From Actinospineispora eucalypti (GTDB lineage: Bacteria > Actinomycetota > Actinomycetes > Mycobacteriales > Pseudonocardiaceae): a stretch of 64,000 bases of DNA. The DNA lies in NCBI GenBank assembly GCA_014208095.1, contig JACHMT010000001.1:2232001-2296000 (forward strand), written 5' to 3'. Under the pieces are notes generated by a model, which was not told the origin of the DNA, searched no databases, and was given only the letters and a program-made list of their open reading frames with translations. Shown piece after piece: positions 1-7,137 of this stretch (position 1 is the stretch's first letter; each line of letters starts with the position of its first letter). The translations under genes were made by a program, and so were the position numbers.

Positions 1-41
1 TGATGAAGCGCGTGGTGGACGACCGCCCGCTGCCGGCGTGA
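1..41 (+). CDS. C-terminal end of an unidentified protein (cut by window start)
   Basis: The first 41 bases read in one open frame and end in TGA at 39-41, 54 bases before the ddl start on the same strand. Only about 12 residues (ending RVVDDRPLPA) are visible, too few to assign a family. In many actinobacteria the gene before ddl is glycerol-3-phosphate dehydrogenase (gpsA); that would fit by position only. Confidence 0.4.
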   Translation, partial: MKRVVDDRPLPA

Positions 42-95
42 GAGCTTGAGAGCCTGACCGGCGCTCCGCCGGGCCGCCAGCTACGCTCGCCGGCC

Positions 96-1223
96 ATGGA
101 GCACCCTGGAACCGAGTCCGGCAAGATCCGAGTGGCGGTGGTCTTCGGCGGCCGCAGCAGCGAGCACGCCATCTCCTGCGTTTCCGCCGGCAGCGTGCTC
201 ACCCACCTGGACCGGGAGCGGTTCGAAGTGGTTCCGGTGGGCATCACCACCGAGGGCCGCTGGGTGCTCGGCACGGACGACCCGGCGGTGCTGGCCATCC
301 ACGACCGCGCGCTGCCCGAGGTGGACCCGGCCGGCGCCGGCCTCGCGCTGCCCGCCGACCCCACCCGGGGCGGCCTGGTGCTGCTGGACCCGGGCCGGGC
401 CGGCGAGGTGCTCAGCGGGGTCGACGTGGTCTTCCCGGTGCTGCACGGCGCCTACGGCGAGGACGGCACCATCCAGGGCCTGCTCGAGCTCGCGGGCACC
501 CCTTACGTGGGGGCGGGCGTGTTGGCCAGTGCGGTGGCGATGGACAAGGAGTTCGCCAAAAAGCTGCTGGCCGCCGAGGGCCTGCCGGTCGGGGACCTGG
601 TGGTGCTGCGGCCCGGCACGGACACGCTGACCGACGAACAGCGGGAGCGGCTGGGCCTGCCGGTGTTCGTCAAGCCGGCGCGGGCCGGTTCCTCGGTGGG
701 CATCACCCGGGTCGCCGACTGGGCCGACCTGCCGGCGGCCGTCCGGCTGGCCCGCCAGCACGACCCGAAGGTGCTGGTGGAGGCGGCGGTTCCGGGCCGG
801 GAGGTGGAGGTCGCGGTGCTGGAGTTCCCGGACGGCTCGGTGCGGGCCAGCCTCCCGGGCGAGATCCGCATCGTCGGCGCGGGCACCGGTGGCGCGGTGC
901 CGGACTTCTACGACTTCGCGGCCAAGTACCTGGACGACGTCACCGAGCTGGACATCCCGGCCAAGCTGGACGACGTGACCACCGAGCGGGTCCGCGAGCT
1001 GGGCATCGCCGCGTTCCGCGCGCTGGACTGCCAGGGCCTGTCCCGGGTGGACTTCTTCGTCACCGACGAGGGGGACGTGGTGCTGAACGAGGTGAACACC
1101 ATGCCCGGCTTCACCTCCATCTCGCTGTACCCGAAGGCCTGGGCGGTCACCGGGATCGACTACCCGACGCTGCTCACCACGCTGATCGAGACCGCACTGG
1201 CCCGGGGCACCGGGCTGCGATAG
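96..1223 (+). CDS. ddl: D-alanine--D-alanine ligase
   Basis: Joins two D-alanines with ATP to make the dipeptide used for the end of the peptidoglycan stem peptide; cytoplasmic. The 375-residue length is normal for the family. The N-terminal [12 protein letters not shown] motif, the [12 protein letters not shown] segment, and the ATP-grasp end with [19 protein letters not shown] (metal and D-Ala binding) are all present. Start at ATG 96 gives the N-terminal extension usual in actinobacteria. No strong Shine-Dalgarno precedes it. The next genes on the other strand (DUF3515, lrp) and thiL downstream reproduce the usual actinobacterial ddl neighbourhood. Confidence 0.96.
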   Translation: MEHPGTESGKIRVAVVFGGRSSEHAISCVSAGSVLTHLDRERFEVVPVGITTEGRWVLGTDDPAVLAIHDRALPEVDPAGAGLALPADPTRGGLVLLDPGRAGEVLSGVDVVFPVLHGAYGEDGTIQGLLELAGTPYVGAGVLASAVAMDKEFAKKLLAAEGLPVGDLVVLRPGTDTLTDEQRERLGLPVFVKPARAGSSVGITRVADWADLPAAVRLARQHDPKVLVEAAVPGREVEVAVLEFPDGSVRASLPGEIRIVGAGTGGAVPDFYDFAAKYLDDVTELDIPAKLDDVTTERVRELGIAAFRALDCQGLSRVDFFVTDEGDVVLNEVNTMPGFTSISLYPKAWAVTGIDYPTLLTTLIETALARGTGLR

Positions 1224-1371
1224 CGCTGGTCCGCCGTGGCCCGGGTGGGGCCGCGTTGCTTCCCGCGGCGCCGCACGGCCCGCACCATGGGCGGCTGTGA
1301 GGTTGCGCGGTGCCGGCTGGAGGGCGGCTTGGACAGCCGCTGGGGTGGCCTTGCCGCCGCCTGCACCGAGT

Positions 1372-1417
1372 TCATCCTGAGAGACCCTGCTGACCGGCGA
1401 AGGGTCTCTCAGGATGA
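1372..1417. repeat. Perfect 17-bp inverted repeat (hairpin) between ddl and the DUF3515 gene
   Basis: Arms 1372-1388 (TCATCCTGAGAGACCCT) and 1401-1417 are exact reverse complements with a 12-base loop. It lies between two convergent genes, so it could fold as a transcription end in either direction, but no T-run follows. The rest of the 1224-1492 gap holds no gene that I can see; 1327-1350 weakly resembles the arm of the palindromic elements at 6749 and 27891. Confidence 0.7.
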
Positions 1418-1492
1418 GTTGATGTTGCACGGGCACACTGGAGCGACCGATGGTGCGGCGCCGGCGGCCAGGTCAACGCTTCGAAACCCGTC

Positions 1493-2020
1493 CTAGCGAG
1501 GTGGGAGTGCCGTGCGCACGGTGTCCGAGACGGTCTGAACCGGGCCGGTGCCGAGCGCCCGGGGCACGGTGAGCGCCAGGTAGACCGCGCGGTCCACGGC
1601 GATGAAGGTGTCCCGGTCCGGTTCGGAGAGGTTCAGCCAGCTCACACCGTTGATCACGATCAGCTGCGAGGTCGGGGTCAGCTCGGCCGGCCGGGGCAGC
1701 CCGCAGCGCAGGACCACCGGCTGCCGGCGGTCGCCGCCGGGCGCCCAGGCCTGGGCGCCGGCCGGGGCCGGGGCGGCCAGCGGCAACCGGTCCGCCACCC
1801 CCTGGCTGACCGGCAGCGCGGCGGGCAGCGCGGCCAGCAGCGCCGTGCAGGCCGGGGCGCCCGCGTCCGGCGCCTCCACCGGGGGCAGCGCGAGCGGGCC
1901 GGTGGAGGGCTCCGGGCGGGCGTCCCGACCGGCCCCGACGGCCAGCACGACGGCGCCCAGCAGCAACAGCACCGGCAGCACGAACAGCAGTACGGTGGCC
2001 GGGTGGCGGCGCGTTTTCAC
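1493..2020 (-). CDS. DUF3515 family membrane-anchored protein
   Basis: Function unknown. 175 residues. An N-terminal hydrophobic segment (about residues 9-30) follows a KTRRH positive stretch, so the protein is likely exported and anchored. The extracytoplasmic part has two cysteines and the conserved LRCGLPRP and VNGVSWLNLSE-type stretches of DUF3515, which in mycobacteria also sits between ddl and thiL. The GTG start at 2020 is chosen because it lies 2 bases after the lrp stop, giving a two-gene operon read on the minus strand; longer in-frame extensions overlap lrp and look non-coding. Confidence 0.82.
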   Translation of the reverse strand: MKTRRHPATVLLFVLPVLLLLGAVVLAVGAGRDARPEPSTGPLALPPVEAPDAGAPACTALLAALPAALPVSQGVADRLPLAAPAPAGAQAWAPGGDRRQPVVLRCGLPRPAELTPTSQLIVINGVSWLNLSEPDRDTFIAVDRAVYLALTVPRALGTGPVQTVSDTVRTALPPR

Positions 2021-2022
2021 CG

Positions 2023-2259
2023 TCAGGACAGGTGCACTACCGGGCAGGTGAGCGTGCGGGTGATGCCCGGGACGTTCTGCACCTGCGCCACCACCAGGTT
2101 GCCCAGGTTGTCCATCGTGTCCGCCTCGGCGCGCACGATCACGTCGTAGGGGCCGGTGACGTCCTCGGCGGACAGCACGCCGGCCAGTCCGGCGATCTCG
2201 GCCGCCACGGTGGACGCCTTGCCGACCTCGGTCTGGATCAGGATGTATGCCTGTACCAC
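2023..2259 (-). CDS. Stand-alone Lrp/AsnC ligand-binding (RAM) domain protein
   Basis: 78 residues covering only the ligand-binding/oligomerisation domain of Lrp/AsnC regulators (beta-alpha-beta-beta-alpha-beta fold; YDVIVRAEADTMDNLGNLVVAQVQNVPGI). There is no helix-turn-helix, so it cannot bind DNA alone; such proteins are thought to sense amino acids or partner with full regulators. The GTG start at 2259 has an AGGGGG ribosome site at 2264-2269, and that site touches the end of the MITE-like element beginning at 2269. It is the first gene of the lrp-DUF3515 unit, so its promoter must lie inside or beyond that element. Confidence 0.9.
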   Translation of the reverse strand: MVQAYILIQTEVGKASTVAAEIAGLAGVLSAEDVTGPYDVIVRAEADTMDNLGNLVVAQVQNVPGITRTLTCPVVHLS

Positions 2260-2268
2260 TGAGCCCCC

Positions 2269-2432
2269 TAGGGCGTGTCTGATGGATCATCCAGCCGGCT
2301 GCGCGGCGCCCAGATGGCGCCTCGCGGCGTTGTCGTCGTCGCACATAGCTCCGCTATGAGCTCCTCCTCCGCCTTGCGACGCATCCATCTGGATCACCGC
2401 TCGCTCGGCATAGATCCATCAGACACGCCCTA
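2269..2432. mobile_element. MITE-like element with 20-bp terminal inverted repeats
   Basis: Positions 2269-2288 (TAGGGCGTGTCTGATGGATC) and 2413-2432 are exact reverse complements, so the 164-bp element is bounded by perfect 20-bp inverted repeats whose outermost bases are TA, the dinucleotide duplicated by IS630/Tc1-type transposases. No transposase is encoded. The interior has a smaller palindrome (CATAGC...GCTATG). It fills the divergent gap between lrp and thiL. Element type is inferred from structure; the parental IS is not identified. Confidence 0.65.
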
Positions 2433-2527
2433 ACCCGCGGGTGGAGCCGCCGGTCGGGTAAGAACGACGGCGAGGTGAAACCTACCGCGGTCCAATATCG
2501 GATACCCGATTGGCGGAACGGAGAGTT

Positions 2528-3478
2528 TTGGTAGCCAAAAGAACTGTCTCGGAGGTCGGCGAGTTCGGGCTGATCGGGCGGTTCACCGAGGGCCGGGTGC
2601 AGCCGGTGAGCACGCTGCTGGGGCCGGGCGACGACGCGGCGGTGGTGGCGGCGCCGGACGGCCGGGTCGCGGCGAGCACCGACGTGCTGGTGGCCGGCGT
2701 GCACTTCCGGCTGGACTGGTCGACCCCGGAGCAGGTCGGCCGCAAGGCCGCCGCCGTGAACCTGGCCGACGTGGCCGCGATGGGCGCCGTGCCCACCGCA
2801 CTGCTGGTCGGCCTCGGCTGCCCGCCGGACCTGCCGGCCGACGTGGCCGAACAGGTCGCGGCCGGCCTGTGGGCGGAGGCGTCCCGGGTGGGGGCCGGCG
2901 TGGTCGGCGGGGATGTGGTGTCCGCGCCGGCGCTGGTGGTTTCCGTGACCGTGCTCGGGGACCTCCGCGGGCGGGCCCCGGTCACCCGGGCCGGCGCCTC
3001 CGCCGGGGAGGTGCTGGCGCTGGCCGGGCGGACCGGCTGGGCGGCCGCCGGGCTGGCGCTGCTGGCCGCCGGCCGGGAGACCCCACCGGGACCGGTCGCC
3101 GCCCAGCGGGTGCCCGAGCCGCCGTACCGCGCCGGGCCGGCCGCCGCCGAGGCCGGGGCCACCGCGATGATCGACATATCCGACGGCCTGCTGGCCGACC
3201 TCGGCCACATCGCCGAGGCCTCCGGCGTCGGCCTGGACGTGCGTTCCTCGGCGCTGCCGGTACCGCCCGAGCTGGCCGAGGCGGCCGCCGAACTCGGCGC
3301 CGACGCGGTGAGCTGGCTGCTGACCGGCGGCGAGGACCACGCGCTGGCCGCCACCTTCCCGGCGGACGCGGCGCTGCCGGACGGCTGGCGGGTGATCGGC
3401 CGGGCCACCCCCGGGGCGGCCGTGACGGTGGACGGCGAACCGTACGCCGGACCCGCCGGCTGGACACACTTCACTTAG
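2528..3478 (+). CDS. thiL: Thiamine-monophosphate kinase
   Basis: Phosphorylates thiamine monophosphate to the active cofactor thiamine diphosphate with ATP; last step of thiamine biosynthesis. PurM/AIR-synthase-like fold: VSEVGEFGLIGRF at the N-terminus, GPGDDAAVV metal site, STDVLVAGVHFRLDW, ADVAAMGAVPTALLVGL, VVGGDVV, and C-terminal MIDISDGLLADLGHIAEASGVGLDV plus TGGEDHALAATFP. Length about 316 is normal. No ATG is available; TTG at 2528 is preceded by GGAG 4 bases upstream and is preferred to the TTG at 2510, which has no ribosome site. Confidence 0.94.
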   Translation: MVAKRTVSEVGEFGLIGRFTEGRVQPVSTLLGPGDDAAVVAAPDGRVAASTDVLVAGVHFRLDWSTPEQVGRKAAAVNLADVAAMGAVPTALLVGLGCPPDLPADVAEQVAAGLWAEASRVGAGVVGGDVVSAPALVVSVTVLGDLRGRAPVTRAGASAGEVLALAGRTGWAAAGLALLAAGRETPPGPVAAQRVPEPPYRAGPAAAEAGATAMIDISDGLLADLGHIAEASGVGLDVRSSALPVPPELAEAAAELGADAVSWLLTGGEDHALAATFPADAALPDGWRVIGRATPGAAVTVDGEPYAGPAGWTHFT

Positions 3479-3505
3479 TACTCACTGACTCCAAAACCGG
3501 CTAGC

Positions 3506-4336
3506 GTGACACCGGTGACGGACGGGTCGAACGCCGACGGGCCACCGGCCCTGCCCAGTGACTACTTCGCCAGGCCGTCGCCGGCCCGGATGTGGAACTA
3601 CCTGCAGGGCGGCAAGGACAACTACCCCTTGGACCGGCGCGCCGGCGAGATCATGGCCGCGTCCTACCCGGACATCTTCTACCTGGCGAGGCAATGCCGG
3701 CTGTTCCTGGCCCGGGCGGTGCGGCTGGTGGCCTCCGAGGGCGGGGTGCGGCAGTTCCTGGACCTCGGCTGCGGCCTGCCGGCCCCGCCGGACCTGTTCG
3801 ACCTGCACCTGGTCGCGCAGCGGGTGCACAAGGACTCCCGGGTGGTCTACCTGGACAACGACAAGGCGGTGCTGGCGCACGCCAGGGCGCTGATGACCAG
3901 CTCGACCGACGAGGGCGTGTGCGTCTACGTGGAGTCGGACGCGCGCAAGATCGACTACGTGCTCAACGAGGCGCGGCAGACGCTGGACTTCGACCGCCCG
4001 ATCTGCGTGGTGCTGTTCGGCCTGCTCGGCGCGATCGGGCTGGACGAGGCGATGGCGCTGGTCGCCCGGCTGCGCGACGAGGTGGCCGGCGGCAGCTACT
4101 TCATGGTCAACGACAGCGTCCAGCTCGGGGACGAGATGGTCCGGGCGCAGGAGCGGCGGCGGGAGACCGGCATCGACAACTACACCCTGCGCACCCCCGA
4201 GCAGTTCGCCGCCTACTTCGAAGGGCTCGAGCTGGTGGACCCGGGTATCGTGCCGTGCACCCTGTGGCGCCCCGGGCTGAGCCTGGACCGGCCCCGACCG
4301 GTGGACTCGTACGGCGGAGTGGGGCGCAAGCCGTGA
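3506..4336 (+). CDS. SAM-dependent methyltransferase of the DUF574 / Methyltransf_19 family
   Basis: 276 residues. The N-terminal PARMWNYLQGGKDNYPLDR stretch is the hallmark of this actinobacteria-specific family, followed by the SAM-binding FLDLGCGLPAP motif near residue 90 and VVYLDNDKAVLAHARAL. Substrate unknown; these proteins are numerous in Streptomyces and Pseudonocardiales. The gene begins 27 bases after thiL, and its stop overlaps the start of the next gene (GTGA), so thiL, this gene, the binding protein and the amidohydrolase probably form one transcript. Start may also be the GTG at 3515. Confidence 0.9.
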   Translation: MTPVTDGSNADGPPALPSDYFARPSPARMWNYLQGGKDNYPLDRRAGEIMAASYPDIFYLARQCRLFLARAVRLVASEGGVRQFLDLGCGLPAPPDLFDLHLVAQRVHKDSRVVYLDNDKAVLAHARALMTSSTDEGVCVYVESDARKIDYVLNEARQTLDFDRPICVVLFGLLGAIGLDEAMALVARLRDEVAGGSYFMVNDSVQLGDEMVRAQERRRETGIDNYTLRTPEQFAAYFEGLELVDPGIVPCTLWRPGLSLDRPRPVDSYGGVGRKP

Positions 4337-5487
4337 CCGGGCGGATCGCGCTGGTCGCGGCGCTGTGCGCGGCGGCGCTGGCCGGGTGTTCCGCCAATCC
4401 GCCGACGCCCGGGCCGGCCGCGCCCGCACTGCCGGCCGCGACCGGCGCCGAGCGGCTGGCCGGGGACTGCCCGGAGACCGTGGCGGTGCAGGAGTCCTGG
4501 GAGCCGGAGGCCGAGCACGGCGTGCTCTACCAGCTGGTGGGGCCGGGCCACACCATCGACGCCGAGCGCAAGCGGGTGTCCGGCCCGCTGGTCATCGACG
4601 GCCGGGACACCGGGGTCAGGATCGAGATCAGGGCCGGCGGCGCGGCGATCGGGTTCACCGCGGTGCCGGCGCAGATGTACCTGGACCGCTCGCTCACCCT
4701 CGGCGCGGTGCACACCGACCTGGCCATCGGCACCTCGGCCAACCAGCCGGTCACCGCCGTGGTGGCCCCGCTGAACAAGAGCCCGCAGATGCTCATGTGG
4801 GACCCGGCCACCCACCCGGACTGGCGGACCTTCGCGGACATCGGCGCCTCCGGGGCCAAGGTGCTGACCTCCAAGGCGAACAACTCGTCCGCGCTGCTCG
4901 TCGCCGAGGGCCTGATCAAGCCGGACCAGGTGGACACCGGCTACACCGGCGCGCCGACGCGATTCGTCGCCGACCCGACGATCGCCCAGGACGGCTACGC
5001 CACCATGGAGCCGTACATCTACCAGCACGAGATCCCCAGCTGGAACAAGCCGATCAGGTACCAGCTGCACGCCGACGCCGGCTACTCGATCTACCCGGAG
5101 GCGCTGTCCGTGCGCACCGGGGAGCTGGACCGGCTGTCCGGCTGCCTGACCAAGCTGGTGCCCATCATCCAGCGCGCGCAACGCGACTACCTGCGTGATC
5201 CGGCGCGGGCCAACCGGCTGATCGTGGAAACCGTGGCGAAATACGACGACGGCTGGAGCTACTCGGCCGGGGTCGCCGGGTTCGCCGCCAACGCGATGCG
5301 CGAGCTGGGCATCGTGGCCGACGACCGCAGCGGCCCGCTGGGCGGCATCGACCCGGCCCGGATGCAGGCCACCATCGACACCTTCGCCCCGATCCTGACC
5401 CGGTCGGGCGCGTCCGTGCGGCCCGGCCTGACGGCGGCCGACCTGGCCACCGCCCGGTTCCTCGACCCGTCGATTACGCTCAACTGA
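4333..5487 (+). CDS. ABC transporter substrate-binding lipoprotein (NitT/TauT, NMT1/THI5-like)
   Basis: 384 residues. A signal peptide ends in a lipobox (ALAGC, Cys19), so the protein is exported and lipid-anchored. The two-lobed body resembles the periplasmic-binding family that includes taurine/nitrate and pyrimidine (ThiY/THI5-like) binding proteins: GTSANQPVTAVVAP, NNSSALLVAEGLI, then C-terminal GVAGFAANAMRELGIVADD. It overlaps the methyltransferase stop by 4 bases and the amidohydrolase start by 1. No ATPase or permease gene lies nearby, so any transporter partners must be elsewhere. The neighbouring thiL suggests, without proving, a pyrimidine or thiamine-related ligand. Confidence 0.8.
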   Translation: MTGRIALVAALCAAALAGCSANPPTPGPAAPALPAATGAERLAGDCPETVAVQESWEPEAEHGVLYQLVGPGHTIDAERKRVSGPLVIDGRDTGVRIEIRAGGAAIGFTAVPAQMYLDRSLTLGAVHTDLAIGTSANQPVTAVVAPLNKSPQMLMWDPATHPDWRTFADIGASGAKVLTSKANNSSALLVAEGLIKPDQVDTGYTGAPTRFVADPTIAQDGYATMEPYIYQHEIPSWNKPIRYQLHADAGYSIYPEALSVRTGELDRLSGCLTKLVPIIQRAQRDYLRDPARANRLIVETVAKYDDGWSYSAGVAGFAANAMRELGIVADDRSGPLGGIDPARMQATIDTFAPILTRSGASVRPGLTAADLATARFLDPSITLN

Positions 5488-6728
5488 TGGCCGCCGAACC
5501 GCGCGTCGGGCAGGCCGTCTCGGCGCTGCGCGGCGTGCGCACGGTCGACGGGGCGTCGGTGGATGTGTCAATCGGCCCGGACGGCCGGGTCGGTTCGGTG
5601 GTCCCGGCGACTGGCGACCCCGCCGGGAAGGGCGAGCTGGAGCTGCCCGGCTGGGTGGTGCTGCCCTCGGCGGTGGAGCCGCACGCGCACCTGGAGAAGG
5701 CGCTGACCTGGTCGGCGATGGGCGCGCCGTACGGGGACCTGTTCACCGCGATCGAGTCGTGGAGCCGGTACGCCGTGGACATGACCGAGGCGGACGTGGC
5801 GGACCGGGCCAGGCGCGCGCTCGGCCGCTACCTGGCCGCCGGGTTCACCGCTGTGCGCAGCCACGTGAACGTGGTGGTCGCCGCGGCCGATCCGCTGTGC
5901 GGGGTGCGCGCGCTGGTGGGGCTGCGCGAGGAACTGCGCGACGTGCTGGACCTACAGGTGTGCCTGCTGGCCGACCACCAGATGCCGGTGGAGCTGATCG
6001 AGCGGGCGCTGGATCTAGGCGTGGACCTGCTGGGCGGCAGCGCGCACCGGGCGCCGGACCCGGCCGCCGAGGTGAACCGGCTGGTGGACATCGCGCAGCG
6101 GCGCGACCTCGAGATGGACCTGCACACCGACGAGCAGACCAACCCGGAGGCGCTCACCATCCTGGAGCTGGCCCGGCAGTGGCGCAGCCGGGGGCTGCGC
6201 CGGCGGGTCGCGGCCAGCCACTGCGTGAGCCTGGGCTGCCTGGCTCGGCCGGCACTGGACGCGGTGCTGGCCGAGGTGAGCGCGGTGGGGATGTCCGTCG
6301 TCACCCTGCCCATCACCAACCTCTACCTGCAGGGACGTTCTTCCGATCGGCCGAAGCCGAGGGGGCTGACGGCCGTGCGCGAGCTACTCGCGGCGGGCAT
6401 CACCGTGGCGGCCGGCGGGGACAACCTGCGCGATCCGTTCAACCCGGTCGGCCGCCCCGACCCGTTCGAGACCACGTCCTTGCTGATCACGGCGGCGCAC
6501 CTGGATGCGGGGGAGGCGTTGACGGCGGTGACGGACGCCGGGCGGGCGGTGCTGGGCCTGCCGGCGGCTGGTCCGGTGGCGGGTCGGCTGGCTGATCTGC
6601 TTGTGGTCCAGGCGGAGGATCTGTCCGACGTGGTCGCCGGTCCTGTTGGCTCCCGGTTGGTACTGCGTCGGGGTCGGGTGGTGGCTTACACCTCCGTGCG
6701 GCGGGAGACGGCGCTGGGCGTTGGCTGA
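5487..6728 (+). CDS. Amidohydrolase family protein, cytosine-deaminase-like
   Basis: 413 residues of the metal-dependent hydrolase (TIM-barrel) superfamily. Metal ligands are visible: PHAHLEKAL (His66, His68), HVNVV, DHQMP, LHTDEQTNP, ASHCVSLG and the late Asp in GGDNLRDPFNPVGR. The pattern HLEK...HTDE...SHC...DN is that of cytosine deaminase and related N-heterocycle deaminases. The ATG shares one base with the stop of the binding protein. Substrate not defined; with the upstream binding protein it may process an imported pyrimidine-like compound. Confidence 0.82.
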   Translation: MAAEPRVGQAVSALRGVRTVDGASVDVSIGPDGRVGSVVPATGDPAGKGELELPGWVVLPSAVEPHAHLEKALTWSAMGAPYGDLFTAIESWSRYAVDMTEADVADRARRALGRYLAAGFTAVRSHVNVVVAAADPLCGVRALVGLREELRDVLDLQVCLLADHQMPVELIERALDLGVDLLGGSAHRAPDPAAEVNRLVDIAQRRDLEMDLHTDEQTNPEALTILELARQWRSRGLRRRVAASHCVSLGCLARPALDAVLAEVSAVGMSVVTLPITNLYLQGRSSDRPKPRGLTAVRELLAAGITVAAGGDNLRDPFNPVGRPDPFETTSLLITAAHLDAGEALTAVTDAGRAVLGLPAAGPVAGRLADLLVVQAEDLSDVVAGPVGSRLVLRRGRVVAYTSVRRETALGVG

Positions 6729-6748
6729 GTTGGGCTGTTGGGCTGGGG

Positions 6749-7122
6749 TTTAAAGATCATCTTGGACGGCCGCGGCTGGGTTTTCTGCCGTGGCCTGGTG
6801 AGGGCTGTTGCGTTTGGCGATCGATGCGGCTCCCGTCTGGCTTCCCGCATGATCAACAGGGCGCCACGGCCGCTTCGAGCACCTGAAAGCGGCCGCCATG
6901 CCCTGCTGATCATGAAATCCGGCCGTCACCGTCCCCGGGCGGGCCCGCAACGGCCGAATCGATGATCACCATGACATGGCGGTCAAATGTGGGCGCCCGG
7001 CATGGCCGCCACGTCATGCTGATCATGAAATTGGGCCGATGCCGGCCCCGGGCGGGGCCGCAACGGCCGGGACCAAGCCGCGGCAGACCACCCAGCCGCG
7101 GCCGTCCAAGCCGATCTTTAAA
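6749..7122. repeat. Composite palindromic element 1 (modules A-C-C-A')
   Basis: This 374-bp element fills the gap between two convergent genes. The outer arms 6749-6812 and 7059-7122 are imperfect inverted repeats of 64 bp, starting TTTAAAGATC and sharing the core CTTGGACGGCCGCGGCTGGG. Inside are two palindromes of exactly 65 bp, 6849-6913 and 6962-7026, each bounded by ATGATCA and TGATCAT, and each followed by a CCCCGGGCGGG...CGCAACGGCCG spacer, so the inner part is a direct duplication with a period of 113 bp. No coding capacity is apparent. Related elements lie at 27891 and 59087. Confidence 0.8.
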
Positions 7123-7137
7123 CCGGCACCTGCTTCC

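Noticed and set aside
81..1436. Long open frame opposite ddl on the minus strand
   Set aside because: Composition is that of a GC-rich shadow frame (Arg/Gly/Pro/His rich); ddl on the plus strand has all family motifs.
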